In this document: positions 22,563 to 34,129 of the stretch, in pieces
Layout of the letters: each line of letters starts with the position of its first letter
Position numbering within the stretch: position 1 is the stretch's first letter
Assembly: GCF_033568475.1 (NCBI RefSeq)
Contig: NC_133123.1
Location: 5,208,001-5,272,000 of the forward strand
Length of the DNA: 64,000 bases
Direction: 5' to 3'
Source of the DNA: Henckelia pumila
Taxonomy: Eukaryota > Streptophyta > Magnoliopsida > Lamiales > Gesneriaceae
Program-made: the position numbers and the translations under genes
The notes under the pieces: generated by a model
Databases searched by the model: none
What the model was told of the DNA's origin: nothing
What the model saw: the letters and a program-made list of their open reading frames with translations, nothing else

Positions 22563-22844
22563 GAAAGCTACAAGACGTGAGGAGAAACATTCTTCAAAAG
22601 ATGTCATTTCCTAGACATCGATCTCCTGACAATGCAATTTCATACCAGTTAGGTTCTGAATATTAATATACTTCGATCCAAAATTTTGGTCGAGAAATTA
22701 TTCTTGTAATAATATTCTTAATTTGTGAAAATAGAATTAATTACAAAGGGGAAAAAAAATTAAGGACGGCCAATTAATTTTTTAGGTCATTAATTACCTT
22801 ATCAAATTTTGATTTTAGTACACTAACTTGTAATTCTAGTCTCT

Positions 22845-23033
22845 TTTTTTCACAATAACATAACCTTAGACAACCGGTATCATTCGGTGTTCATTGGATA
22901 AACATCGGGTTAATGAAATAATCTACAAACCACGTTGCATGCGTACTCACGCGTCCAAGAAGGTGTTGACAGAATAATCAAACTCGTGATCTTTATAGCC
23001 AAACATTCAGTTACTCTACCAATTCAGAGATCC
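22845..23033 (-). mobile_element. tRNA-derived SINE, minus strand
   Basis: Read on the minus strand, it starts with a tRNA-like head: an A box TTGGTAGAGTAACTG and a B-box-like GAGTTTGATTATTC. It continues through a body (GTCAACACCTTCTTGGACGC) and ends TTATTGTGAAAAAAA. A partial relative lies near 24870-24950. No target duplication was confirmed. Confidence 0.55.
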
Positions 23034-23584
23034 TACGACGCATCAAAACTCCGACTAAGTAGAATTAAAATCCAAAAATATAACACCGAAACCAAAATCT
23101 GAATATTGACAGAAAAATGTAATAAATTAATGGACTACAAAAATTATTTTCAAAAATAATTGGATTATCTCCATCAGATTGGGAAATGTCATGACCATAT
23201 ATGTACCTTATGGAAGGTAGTTTCCCACTTAGTGATTCAATGCCCTAAAAGTTAAGGTCTAATGAGTGTTGATGGATCAAAAGGCATTGAGGGGCCTTTC
23301 CTCCATTAACAACACACTCCCTTTCACATTTCCTTAAATATTCCAAGTGAATTGAATGTGCCCCAAAATTCTCTTGTGGCGAAACACTTGGGAACCTACG
23401 GCCGGCGGCTTATTTTATCAAATACCAACTCAATTTGTTTTCTAGGTATACTTCCGACAGAATGGTACCTAGCTAGCTATATATTATATATCCAACACGA
23501 GCTTATCATTAAATTAATTAAATTCAAATTTGCAAAAAGTACTATTGACTCAGCCCTACAAACAAACGTGTGCATATTCACGTC
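23034..23584. other. Upstream region of the peptide gene
   Basis: AT-rich noncoding sequence leading to the TATA box at 23585; no other feature recognised. Confidence 0.4.
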
Positions 23585-23592
23585 TATAAATA
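23585..23592 (+). promoter_or_regulatory. TATA box of the small secreted-peptide gene
   Basis: TATAAATA, 116 bp before the ATG at 23701, which would give a leader of about 85 nt. Confidence 0.55.
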
Positions 23593-23700
23593 CAATCGTT
23601 CCAATTAAAGTTTCTTTCATATGTACTTGCAACAGTTTTGAACTTACATTGATTCCTCAAACGATCCCGTTTCTTCACTTCCTATACTTTTGTTGGGAGA

Positions 23701-23973
23701 ATGGTTCGATTCGGCACTCGCTTGCTCGCGGTTTTTCTTGTTTCGATTTGCTTGTTTCATCATTGCTTGGGAGCTAGGAAGCTTTTGAGCATGGAAGGTG
23801 TCTCTAAGGTTACATCTGTCGTGAAAAGCTCGGTGCTTCCGACGGATTCCCGGAACGATGCAGCGAATATTGCCGGTGAAGATGTATCCGTGAGTCAAGA
23901 AAAGGGTGTCGATGATCAACCCTTAGATCGTCGTAGTTTGGAATCCGTTCCTAGTCCTGGAGTTGGTCATTGA
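23701..23973 (+). CDS. Secreted signalling-peptide precursor (PIP/PIPL- or CEP-like), 90 aa
   Basis: Intronless 90-aa ORF with the layout of a plant post-translationally processed peptide hormone: an N-terminal signal peptide (residues 1-24, MVRFGTRLLAVFLVSICLFH then HCLG, predicted cleavage before ARKLL), a variable acidic and polar middle, a dibasic site (RR, about residue 77), and the C-terminal end ESVPSPGVGH. C-terminal SPGVGH ends occur in CEP peptides, and the PSPxGxGH pattern with a preceding SxPS core occurs in PIP/PIPL peptides. It lacks the upstream PTxPG of a full CEP motif, so I favour PIP-like. The product should act in the apoplast on a receptor kinase. Start is supported by the signal peptide and TATA box. 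The antisense frame at 23644-23919 is a shadow. Confidence 0.72.
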   Translation: MVRFGTRLLAVFLVSICLFHHCLGARKLLSMEGVSKVTSVVKSSVLPTDSRNDAANIAGEDVSVSQEKGVDDQPLDRRSLESVPSPGVGH

Positions 23974-24176
23974 ATAAACCTAGCTAGCTTGAACTACGTG
24001 CCTTAATTTCCCCGACGTTAAATTTTCTTGATGGTTTTGTTTATTTATTATGTTGAATGTATACGAGATATATAAGATATGTCAGTTAAATTTGTTACCT
24101 TGATGAAAAATGAGGAAACATTACTAGAATTTTTGGGTTGGTCTTATATTAATTAATGTCGGAGTTGTTTTGGGTC

Positions 24177-24214
<38 letters not shown>

Positions 24215-24717
24215 GATATTTTATGATCAGGTGGAACCTATAATTAATTTATTTGATCACGAATCACCGATGGGATCTCAGTTCCTTGATTCCTTTTCCG
24301 CATGCATGACGTGCCATTTTCTTTCTCTTTTAATTTTTTGCAAGGTTTACAAATAATATATATTTATATATATATATATATATGTGTGTGAAAAACAATT
24401 AGCATGCATATAAACACTCAGCAATGGATAAATGAAAATCGAAAAGAACGTGATTTAATTTTATAAAACAAAACCCTGATTTTTGCCTATAAATAATTGA
24501 AAGATGCAATGATATAATAATGTAATTTGATACTTAGAAATTTTATCCAGACTATCACGGAGTTAAAATCATTTTGTCTTAAAAATGATGCACGCGTTGT
24601 AAGATAATTTGATAGGGCTTTAGTTAACATTGTATCCAATGCATGCGCTCGCTCTTAAAAATCATTGCATTGTAATTAGATTTATTCAGCAATGATTTTG
24701 GAAACTCCTGAGCTAGC

Positions 24718-24770
<53 letters not shown>

Positions 24771-25760
24771 GATCATCATCATCATTTAGAAATCCTCCAA
24801 TCGCTATCTTTAATTCGATGTACACTGGATAAATCTTTGAACTAACGCAATAACTTGCAAATTACGTTAGTCTGGTAAACCGTACTGGATAAACCATGCA
24901 TGTGTAATAGGTTAGTCCAAGAAAGTGTTGACATGATAAATCAACTTTACTTCTTTTTAATTCATCATAGGGTGTATTTCGAATCAATTACCTATTTAAT
25001 ATATATCATAAGAATCCATGGTTCAATATATAAAAGAAAACGATGATTTTAAAGAAATTAATTATTGTGGACGTACGAAATCATCAGAAGTGCTCGGGGT
25101 TTACTTAATTAATTGTAACTTGCACAACATGAATGCAACTTAAATGTTGTATGTATAGTCAAATAGAGAAAACATCGAATTTTAATTTAAAGAAAAACTT
25201 GTGGAAATCTGCTTGAAGTTCCGTTAGATTTCGGTTTATACACGATTTTAATTCAGTTTAATTTGATTGAAACTTCCAACTTCCAAGCCGCAAGTCTTAT
25301 TTTCGATTTTCTTTCCAATATATATATATATAGATTTTTGTGTGAAAGAAAATAAAATTCAATAAAATAAAACCTTAAATATAAGTTATAAAATTACTTT
25401 AACCTCAATATATTTCAGAAAATAAATAGTTTGTTCAATTTTGTGAATGAATTGCGTGCAAAAATTTGTTAGTACGTAATGAATAATTAATCGACGAAGA
25501 ATAATTGACTCATGAATAATGAGGATATATCAGGTAAGATTTTTGCCAAATCATGTCCGATTAACTTAACTAAATATTTTCGAGAGTCTCAATAAATAAT
25601 ACATGACAAAATTACATGATATAAGATTTAACAAAACAATTAATTATTAAAACAAGAGAAATCATACTAAAGCTAGAGAAATAAAATATACTTGTATATG
25701 TGAATAATCCAAAAAAACAAACAGAGTACTAGAATGTACAGTTTCCATTTCCAACACACT
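23974..25760. other. Intergenic DNA with microsatellites and a SINE fragment
   Basis: AT-rich. Contains (AT)n runs at about 24179-24211 and 24359-24382, a long (ATT)n tract at 24719-24770 followed by (ATC)n, and a truncated SINE body near 24870-24950. No gene seen. Confidence 0.5.
24719..24770. repeat. (ATT)n microsatellite
   Basis: About 17 uninterrupted ATT units, followed by a short ATC run to 24786. Confidence 0.95.
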
Positions 25761-26007
25761 TAGCCAACATATATTAGCAAAACTTGTGAGACACAGAGCT
25801 CTCCCCAAATCCCCTAATCCTTAAAAGTCGCAAAAGGTTCTCACGCCAAGCAAGCCTTGTAATGTAAATCAATCTCATGGAATCATTTGACGTGAAAAAA
25901 AGTAACGACAGCAACAAACACAAAGATCTGCAATGCAATCTTTGATGGTATGAATCGAATCTTATGGCATCGCACCAGGCGTCGGTTCGATTCATCATTA
26001 TCTCTTA

Positions 26008-27366
26008 TCAGCAGAGATAGACATGGCATTGAAAGATAGTCTTTCCGATCTTGAATCCCGGAAACACATTGAAACCCACACGTGGATCAGTTTCAGGCGC
26101 GCCATCCGACGATAAGAAAGCCTCCTCGTTGACACTCTCCATTAGAACTTCTGAAAAACGACATCCCTTTTTCACTTGATAGGCAGAGACCTCGGGATAA
26201 AAAGACAAAGCCAAGCAATGAAGGAGCCAAACACGTTTTGCCATTTCACTGAACGCAAAGAAGAATGGAGTCTCTGGGATTTCACCCGAACTCACCAGAT
26301 TCCTCGTATTCAAATCGCCAAAAAGAGAAGCTTCCATTTTGGGATGCACAAGTTTCAGATATTTTGCGCGGCAAAAAGATGCAAACGTTGATTTAGGCTT
26401 CAAAGCTAAATAGTCTGCTGGTCTCACAGATTTCATCTCCAAAAACATGTCGAAATTTACGTTGGCTCGTCTTTTATGCTCGGAAGAGGACTCAGGATGG
26501 GTAGAGAAGTTGGGATAATTGAAGCCATCGAACATTTCTCTGCATACAAAAGATTCAAATGCAAAGCATTTATGATTCTCTTTCCAAAAGGAAACCCCTA
26601 GTTCAATCGAGCTTGCTGCAGCATCCAAATCCCAGTTTGCGGATTCCATTTCGCTAGCAAGCAACCGCACAAAGACCCTTATCGATTTCATTGTTTGCCG
26701 AGTGTAAGCGATGAAATGGCTCGGCCTTAAGCTTGATAACTGATTATTTTCAAGTTTAACGAACTGCCCGCTTGAGTTTATTCTCTTCTCGATCGACTTG
26801 TTATCCCCATTCACTTCCACCAATTTCTCTTTCAGAAAGGTGATTTCAGAGTCTTTAAGCTTAATTTGAGAGTCCAACTTCTTACTTGTAATCTCGTATG
26901 TTTTCAGAAGGCTCTTTTGCTCCTGAATTTCAGACAAAAGTAGACTGGTCTCTAAAGAAGTTTCGTTCAACTGTTTTTTCAAGTAAGATTGCTTCAATTC
27001 AGACAAATTCTTTAGCTCCAGTACGATCATCTGATCTGCAGATTGAATCCCCTCGACATCATATGGAAACTGAGAGAATTGCAACTGAGCATATTCAGCT
27101 TTTACAGAAGATAAGCTAGCAAAAAGTTTCGCAAGAAACGCTTCCTGAACTGCTCTCTTCTGTCTTTCCTCGTCCTCGTCATTGTTATATAAACTAACAG
27201 GCGGATCCTTCGTTGAATTCTTCTTTATCTTTCCATGGGATTTCGTCTTATGAATTCCATCATCTGATGATACACCTGCCACAGCTCGAATGTGTAAAAC
27301 CTTGGCAAAAGTGCGCGCCAAACGACTCTTACTTGGGGTGACTGCTGAACGTTTGACTGAATCCAT
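26008..27366 (-). CDS. GRAVITROPIC IN THE LIGHT 1-like protein (DUF641 family), 452 aa
   Basis: Single-exon CDS starting MDSVKRSAVTPSKSRLAR at 27366. Family features in order: basic N terminus; an AFLAKLFASLSSVKAEYAQL block (about residues 75-95); a coiled coil with heptad-like leucines (about 120-200); the SHFIAYTRQTMKSIRVFVRL block; then the C-terminal DUF641 signature FFAFSEMAKRVWLLHCLALS, KKGCRFSEVLMESV and GFKIGKTIFQCHVYL. Arabidopsis GIL1 acts downstream of phytochrome in light inhibition of gravitropism; this copy could be GIL1 or a paralogue. The frame extends 41 codons upstream to 27489, but TTCAG directly before the ATG looks like a splice acceptor, so I place the start here and propose a 5'-UTR intron. 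Confidence 0.9.
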   Translation of the reverse strand: MDSVKRSAVTPSKSRLARTFAKVLHIRAVAGVSSDDGIHKTKSHGKIKKNSTKDPPVSLYNNDEDEERQKRAVQEAFLAKLFASLSSVKAEYAQLQFSQFPYDVEGIQSADQMIVLELKNLSELKQSYLKKQLNETSLETSLLLSEIQEQKSLLKTYEITSKKLDSQIKLKDSEITFLKEKLVEVNGDNKSIEKRINSSGQFVKLENNQLSSLRPSHFIAYTRQTMKSIRVFVRLLASEMESANWDLDAAASSIELGVSFWKENHKCFAFESFVCREMFDGFNYPNFSTHPESSSEHKRRANVNFDMFLEMKSVRPADYLALKPKSTFASFCRAKYLKLVHPKMEASLFGDLNTRNLVSSGEIPETPFFFAFSEMAKRVWLLHCLALSFYPEVSAYQVKKGCRFSEVLMESVNEEAFLSSDGAPETDPRVGFNVFPGFKIGKTIFQCHVYLC

Positions 27367-27689
27367 CTGAATCAAGAAAATGAAAAAAATGGCAAACTTT
27401 GAATTACACATAAAAGAACTTTTTAAATACTTGATAGGTGCAATGATGACAAAAAGAAAAAGAAATGTTTGATATAATGATGACCACATAACTATGCATA
27501 ATGAGCATTTTCAAATAAAAGGTGACCATTAAAGGCAAATGGAATTTCTTTTTAACTTTCGCCCCTCATGACTCCTCCCTCAATCACAGGGACAAGGAAG
27601 AAAAAAGATGGATAGAAGTATAATGACAAATAAAGAGTTAAACATGATCAAATCTTTGACAGTCCGTCGCATGTTGTTTTAAAATTACG

Positions 27690-28163
27690 TCTGTACATGA
27701 GAAACCAAAAATCAAGAAACAAATCTGAAACCAAAAAGCTCAGTTTGGTTTGTGATTTGTTGATGTCAATCTGTGCATTAAATCAGAACATAACCATATA
27801 TAGCATTTGCAGTTCAAGCCAAAAGACTGAGCTGCGAACCGGAACCAAAATTGCTATAAAACAGAAACAAAACCGAAATTTTTTATATAATATATATGCA
27901 ATAATCTTTTTTTTTGAAGAAAAGTTGTCAAATTTCTTTGATAAGAATTTGATTTCGAACTTCAAATGCATAAAATCATTTTTTAAAGCAGAAAAAGAAA
28001 AAATTTCAGTTTAAAATTCAATCTAACTGAAAATAGAATTTGATTAACTGAAACCAAATTGGCAAATTGCAAGATTTGTTTTTTCATGTGATATTCTAGT
28101 TTGGTTCGGGTATGGAAAATTACTCAATCTGAAACCACTGAAACCAGATCGATAAACACCCTA
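27690..28163. mobile_element. Possible degenerate hAT-type MITE
   Basis: AT-rich stretch with many AACCGAAA / GAAACCAAA units. Its right end, read in reverse, is TAGGGTGTTTATCGATCTGG, resembling hAT MITE ends. The matching left end was not found. It lies in the proposed 5'-UTR intron of the GIL1-like gene. Confidence 0.35.
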
Positions 28164-29165
28164 GCTTTAAATTTTTAAAAAGATAGATATGTCTCAGCAA
28201 GAGAGCTTTGTGAGATGGATATGAAATAAAAAAAGGGGCAAGAGGAATAAAGGGCTTGCGAAAAGTATGTAACCATCATTTCAAATAATATATTACAATT
28301 TACACCAGATAAAGTTTGAAGCAACACAAACCCATGCTACCAAAATTTATGCATTGTACAAGCATTATAACAAAAGAACAATTGGTTTCCTCGGTTTGGT
28401 AGAAAAGTTTATTTTGATCTATTCAGAACTACCAGAGCTAACGGTATATGGCCATATATTCGTGTATAATACTTGACAGATCATACTAATTATAACACAG
28501 GAAGGTAATGGTGGTTGACCAATATTCAATGTATTATAGAACAAGAGCGAGCTTCAATCCAGGTGATGAACGAATCAAATAACTTGTATATTAGGTAAAT
28601 AAACTAAAAACAGCATGCATAACACTATAATTGAATTGTTCCTATGTTACTTTCACATGATAAATTATGTTGGAGGTGTGACAAATACAGACCCTGCCCA
28701 GAGCCCATAAGTCCATGCAAGAAAACTACACATGGGATTCACTAACAATGGATTTGTTCTCATCTAGTGAAAATAATTAACCCTAGTTGCTAAAATAATC
28801 CTACTTATCATCTTATAAAATTATCAACACAAGTTCAACGATTCACGTGGGACGGGATCTCACAAAATCAATATTTAACACGCGTAAACAAAAATGGGTG
28901 AGCACACCAAAAGACAAGTGTCTTAGCCTTTCTCGAATGAGTCAATGAGTAAAGTAGAACTGTGCAATGATGCTGGTTCAAAACAACCAAGGTATATCGA
29001 AAAACAAATGGCCTAACCATGAGATAAGAGCAATTAATTCACTTCATATAACGACTCGAAGCTAATTCACATCATATAACTGACTTGAAAATGTCGTAAT
29101 TGCCCTTAACAAAACCTGCAACCAATTGCGGGTAAAGCACACGTGTCAAACAGATCTTGGTGATG
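28164..29165. other. Noncoding sequence, probably intronic
   Basis: No ORF or repeat of note; lies within the proposed 5'-UTR intron of the GIL1-like gene. Confidence 0.35.
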
Positions 29166-29391
29166 AAAGTCGCGGGAAAATCCGTTAAATGATTGGCGCC
29201 AGGGACCAACACCACGTGTCTAAGTTGTGGCACAGAGCTGGATCATGAAAGTCGCGGGAAAGTCCGTTAAATGATTAATCCAGTTAATTCAAAACACGAT
29301 AGTCGCGGGAAAATCCACTAAATGATTAATCCAGCTAATTCAAAACATGACACAACTTAGAAACGTGGTGTTGGCCCCTAGATCCAATCAT
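29166..29391. repeat. Inverted repeat with three E2F-like sites
   Basis: Imperfect 44-bp inverted arms at 29189-29232 and 29348-29391 (the left arm includes CCAACACCACGTGTCTAAG) flank imperfect direct repeats. The direct repeats carry GCGGGAAA, the complement of TTTCCCGC which fits the E2F consensus TTTSSCGC, at 29172-29179, 29254-29261 and 29305-29312. It lies about 1.8 kb upstream of the GIL1-like start codon. Confidence 0.7.
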
Positions 29392-30730
29392 ATCGATAAC
29401 AACGAAAGCACGATCAGCAAACAGAGGAAGTTCAAAAGAGGAAACAGAGCATTATTAGGCAAAAAAATTGTTCGAGTACTCAATAATGGACATTACACAA
29501 TCAAGACTTCACATAATTCATTGGATTCCCATGGCCCAATGCACAACAACACCATAAAGCATTCTGCGATTACAGGGCAAGTGAAAGCACACTAGATGGC
29601 CACACTAAAAAGAAAAAAATCATAAGGCGCCTACAATCCCAAAGGACCCACAAAAATTTGATCAGCCAATTTATCTTATGTCAGCTATCCAACTGCAAGA
29701 AAACAGGTCCCATTGATTACCTAGACAAAGATTTTAACCAAGATTCTAGGCCTGCAATTCACCATCAACGGTCCAAATACATGAAAAGACGCACACTGTA
29801 ACTTGTGCCAACCCACATCAAAGTCATCCAACGGGTAAAAACTCATCTCCAGAATATGATTCAACAATTGACAATTTTTGGCCCCACATCATATTCACTC
29901 GTATCGGTGGTCATTCTCACTCACGTGAAAAATGAAAGTGGTACACGTTAGCGATTGCAGGGGTCTCCGCAGGTTATAAAACTCACCGTACTCCAAACCC
30001 AATAGGCAAAACACCATCATCATTATAACGAGCGTCTAAAAATAGCCATTTACTGCTACACAATAAAAATTACTGTCCCCATTCCGGGGAAAAAAAGGTA
30101 AAATACTGTTACCTCCAGAAAAACGCAGAGAAACACCAGATTTAGACTTCTATTCACATCAGTGTGAATCCCAAGAAGCAGCAAAACACCAACATCATTC
30201 CATAATTGTTATTAGATCTCTGGAACCCCTAAAACCAACGAGCAGAAATCCATTAAGCAAGATTTAATCTTAATAAGTATGAAGATTATAAATTTAAAGA
30301 TACACACGCGTGTGGGTTTTTGGACGGTCATTGTCCAAACAGGACGGAGAAAGCTAGAGCCTTTACGCGGAATAGAAAAGTTTTGGTCAAAGGAAAAATC
30401 AGAAAGAAAACAAGAACCCAGAACACCGAGAGCTTGACTACCAAAAAAAAAATCCAATCTTTTACTGGTTTTATAGATAAAAAATATATATAAAAAAAAA
30501 TTAATGCAGATGATTCAGTAAAGGGATATAAATAATTTTTTTTTAAAAAAGTTACAAATGGTATGAAATAGGGAATAAACTAATACATAAGAGAGGAAGC
30601 TTCGGAACAACGACCATTCCTAATTTTTCAACCCACAAAACCCCTCAGTAAAACACCCCTTTTTCGCGTTTGATCAATAGAAACCCAGAACTCGAGCATA
30701 ACAATTAACAAAGAAAAGCACGCGAACCTT
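29392..30730. other. Noncoding sequence, probably intron of the GIL1-like transcript
   Basis: No convincing coding exon. The open frames here lack family similarity I can recognise. Confidence 0.35.
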
Positions 30731-30731
30731 A

Positions 30732-30900
30732 GCTGTGGCATAGATTTCTCAGAAATCAAGAACCTTCAAAGATAAGCTTGCAGGGAGAAAAATGGTGAAA
30801 CTTTTCAATCAAAAGGGTTGGGATTTGCTAGCTAGCTCGTAAGTGGTTTTGTTCCAGTAAAGTGAGATGAGAAACAAGAGAGTTTCAAAGAATAAATTTT
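30732..30900 (-). other. Probable 5'-UTR exon of the GIL1-like gene
   Basis: Read on the minus strand this is a CT-rich leader-like sequence ending CCACAGCTAAG|GTTCGCG, a possible donor, which would pair with the acceptor just before the ATG at 27366. CT-rich sequence continues upstream to about 30960. The ends are estimates and the donor is a weak match. Confidence 0.35.
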
Positions 30901-30959
30901 TTGTTTTTAGAGAGGGGAGAGGCGAAAATGACGAGAGAAAATGCGGGACAGAGGAATTA

Positions 30960-32572
30960 AAAACACGGGGATTAATTCTTGTTTAATCATTGTTTATTTG
31001 GACATTTTTGTCCTTGGGGTTTGTCAAAGATTCAGCGGTGGAAGATGGTTATTTTGTAAGTTCCCAGGGCTTTGTCTGAAAGACGTGGGTGTGACATAGT
31101 GGACGGTGGATATTGTCCCTCGAGTTAAGTTTTTCAGTACGGCCTCCTTTTATGAGCCGTTGAAGCATTAATAATAAGAAAAATATCGAAAGTTTTGTTA
31201 TAATTAAAGTTATCGTACACAAAAATTGAAAATTTATTGATGTTTTTGATATATAGAAAATTTTAGTATAATAAGATATCGTTTGGTTTATGGATAGAAT
31301 AATTGAATGATGTGGTACCATATAAAAAATTAATTTTTTAAAAAATTTTAAAGTAATTAATTTATAAATAAAATAATAAAACTAGAGTCAAAACTCTATA
31401 AGTAATCAATTTTTAAAACTAATTGTTATCTCAAAATCAAAAAACTCACATGGCCCTTATTTTCATTTTATAAACCAAGGTTTTTTTTCGTAAGAACGGT
31501 ATAATAATGATATTGTATTAATACTTTGGTATGTTGTAAGTGTTCGGCATAATTTATACACTATTTGGATCACATGATGTGTTGCAAATAATCTGAAATT
31601 CCGTTAAAGTGCATAGTATGAACGAAAAAATATTAATCTATATATTAAAAATATTACTTCTTGACGCATTTCATAATTTTAGTTTTTTGAGGTATATTCT
31701 TAAAAAATAGTGGGATTATTATGGTATTTAAAAAAGATGGTTTTATCAGCATATCATAGTAAGTTAGTATATCTATATGATGTGTGTTATTTTGTTTATG
31801 TAAATTTTTATTAATTTTTACCAGCTAAATACATGTAATACACTTGGCCAATGTAATCTGGAATCGAGATTATGATCAACAAAGGGTCAAATTTAATTAA
31901 TAATAATAAATTTTATATTAGTATTATGATAAATATGCTCCAACCTTAATTCACAATAATTTTTTCTTTTTTTTCCTAAAAGAATCTTAAATTGGATTGC
32001 CTTTGCTATCCATTACGGGGATCGCTTTCCAAATCGTGGATCTCCCTATGCCCAGAGGTCGCTGACATCATTAATTTTTAATTAATCTAACTCGTCGCTT
32101 TTAACTTCTTTTAGAAATCGTATTCCTTCAAATTTTCAAGATTTCGGTCAATTTTTTCCTTTGTAAAATAGATTACTACTTTTAACTTTTTGTTGAATTT
32201 CGTGGAACTTCGAGGGCATTTTTAGATTCGCGAAAATAAAAAATTAATAATAAATATTCGCATAATCTCGAAATTATTACTAATATTATGTAGTACTTAC
32301 TTTGCCAATAAAAAGTTACCATACATACTTCATCAATCATTGCTATTCTCGGAAAGCTCTTCATCTTTTTTTTTTCTATTCTTTTTTTAATGGTAGATCT
32401 TAGTAGTCTCATGGATATTTATTTATAAATTTATTTTTTTTTTACGGAAACTTGTAATGCTTTCTTAATGTTGCAAAAGTTCTAGAGTTACATAAGTCTA
32501 TATAGCCACAAAAAAAAAAATCGCATACACCCAAAAGAAAAGTGCATGAAAATAAAAAACAAATTTTGTCAA
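30960..32572. other. Intergenic DNA
   Basis: AT-rich noncoding sequence between the GIL1-like promoter and the TRIM remnant. No feature I can support. Confidence 0.4.
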
Positions 32573-32845
32573 GACCTAGTTTAATTTAAAACATGGTATC
32601 AAAGCCCGAGTTCCCGTTATGTGTTGGACGGCCCATAATTGGCCACCCGTACCATAGTTGGCCACCCATTTAATATATCAACGCTCCATTCGTTTCATTT
32701 CTGGGCGTGAGAGGTGTGTTGGTGTATTGATTTATGTCTCACATAGGTTGGCTAAATAATCTGGACCTCTTTATATGAACAAGGGCAAACCTCACCTTTT
32801 GAGCTAGTTTTTGAGGTGAGTTAGGTCCAAGTTTAATTTCTAACA
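32573..32845 (+). mobile_element. TRIM remnant: worn 5' LTR end, primer site and 3' LTR
   Basis: An LTR at 32622-32845 runs from TGTTGGACGG to TTTCTAACA. It is preceded by a short internal domain containing ATGGTATCAAAGCCC (32593-32607), an initiator-Met tRNA primer site with one change. The bases before that (AGTTTAATTTAAAACA) resemble the LTR's own last bases, so they are the tail of a truncated 5' LTR. There is no coding capacity. The family is the small TRIM/SMART class. Confidence 0.6.
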
Positions 32846-33039
32846 GCGTCACAACATTGATTATCCTCCTAACATGGAAAAAACGCTACTGAAATAAGAG
32901 CACAACGACTCTATTTCTAAAGCACATGACCCAGTATAGCTTAAATCATTTAATGGCTCTGTGACTACTTACACTGCTATAAGCGAGTTTGAGAACTCAT
33001 GAAACAAGTTAATCGTACCCGATCTATATAAAGATCCAA

Positions 33040-33130
33040 AATGAATATTTGGGGCAAACAAATAATTTTTTTTTCATGAATCGGATCAAACAAGAGATCT
33101 GTCTTATAAAATTGTCTCGTGGGACAATCT
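33040..33130. repeat. Fragment of a diverged dispersed repeat with GTCTCGTGGGACAATCTCAC
   Basis: Ends in GTCTCGTGGGACAATCTCAC and resembles the fragments at 48440-48570, 55090-55250 and 61560-61720, which share GACGG/GACCC..GTCTCAC-type ends. Likely an old family member; boundaries uncertain. Confidence 0.35.
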
Positions 33131-33186
33131 CACAATAATTTATGTGCCTTTTAAATTAGAATCTATTCATCTTACACAAATTTGAG

Positions 33187-33502
33187 TTCCGTTTGGACAA
33201 TTACTTATAAAATATTTTTATAAAAATATTTTTTTCAAAATTTTGTAATAAAGTATTTTAAAAGTTGTTTTATAAAATAAATACGTGGTGGATAACTATT
33301 CTAAATATATACATAACATTTGAAAATTAATAAATTTTTTATAGTCATCGTTGTCTTTCATTTTGAAAAATTTAAAAGCACTTCTCAGTATTTCTTTAAA
33401 AACTATACTCGAAAAGCATTTCTTAAAAATATTTTTCAAAAACATTTTTAGAATCACTTATAAAAGATTAAAAATAATTTTAAAGTATATGTCCAAACGG
33501 AA
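33187..33502. mobile_element. MITE (316 bp) with TTCCGTTTGGACA terminal repeats
   Basis: Left end TTCCGTTTGGACAATTACTT and right end ATATGTCCAAACGGAA are inverted copies, with AT-rich interior holding further inverted segments. The target duplication could not be identified. Related to the element in the APC6 intron at 12777. Confidence 0.65.
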
Positions 33503-33779
33503 ACTTGATTATTAGGTCAACTAACTTTTCCTCTCTTATTTCAATAATATCAATAGATTATTTAAATCTAGTCTTAATATCATCTCATATATTTATTTTA
33601 GGTTACAAATTGTTACTTTTGTGACAATAAATAATCGGATAGCAACTTTTTGCGGTCGTAAGGATGAAAAATACATAATCTTTTACGTAATGAAAGATTA
33701 TTGCAAAAGTTTATAATGGTAAATACTTCAAATTTATTAAAAAATCTGATAAATCTCGCACCATCAATAAATTATATTC

Positions 33780-34047
33780 TGTTGTGAAAAGGTAAAAATT
33801 TATGGTAAAAAATAAAAACTCCAAAACTCAAAATATATCAAACTCTACACTTCACAATATTTTTCTCTCAATTTAATTGTATTTTTCATCACAAATGAAG
33901 ACCTATTTATAGATCCACATTTGAGATTAGTCCAAAAATAAATACATCATCATCTACATCATCACACACTAATTTTCCACATTTTACAACTCAATATTCA
34001 ACATTCAACATTCAATATAATATTAATAATAATAATATTTTTCAACA
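33780..34047 (-). repeat. 3' LTR (268 bp) of the host Copia element
   Basis: TGTTGTGAAAAGG...TTTTTCAACA on the plus strand; matches the LTR at 47963-48230 with about three substitutions by eye. The outer flank TATTC (33775-33779) equals the flank after 48230. The polypurine tract, read on the minus strand as AGGGGGAG, abuts at 34048. Confidence 0.93.
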
Positions 34048-34129
34048 CTCCCCCTTGTGATGATGATCGTGATATGATGACTGTCTTCATTACGTGTTTT
34101 ATACTGCCTCGTTAAAAACCTTACTAGAA

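Noticed and set aside
23352..23777. 141-codon plus-strand frame overlapping the peptide gene
   Set aside because: Different frame from the signal-peptide ORF, covers promoter sequence including the TATA box, no family resemblance.
27697..28014. 105-codon frame in the GIL1-like upstream region
   Set aside because: Lys/Ile-rich low-complexity translation from AT-rich MITE-like DNA.
32593..32607. Host tRNA-Met fragment
   Set aside because: It is a primer binding site in a TRIM remnant; no tRNA fold is present around it.
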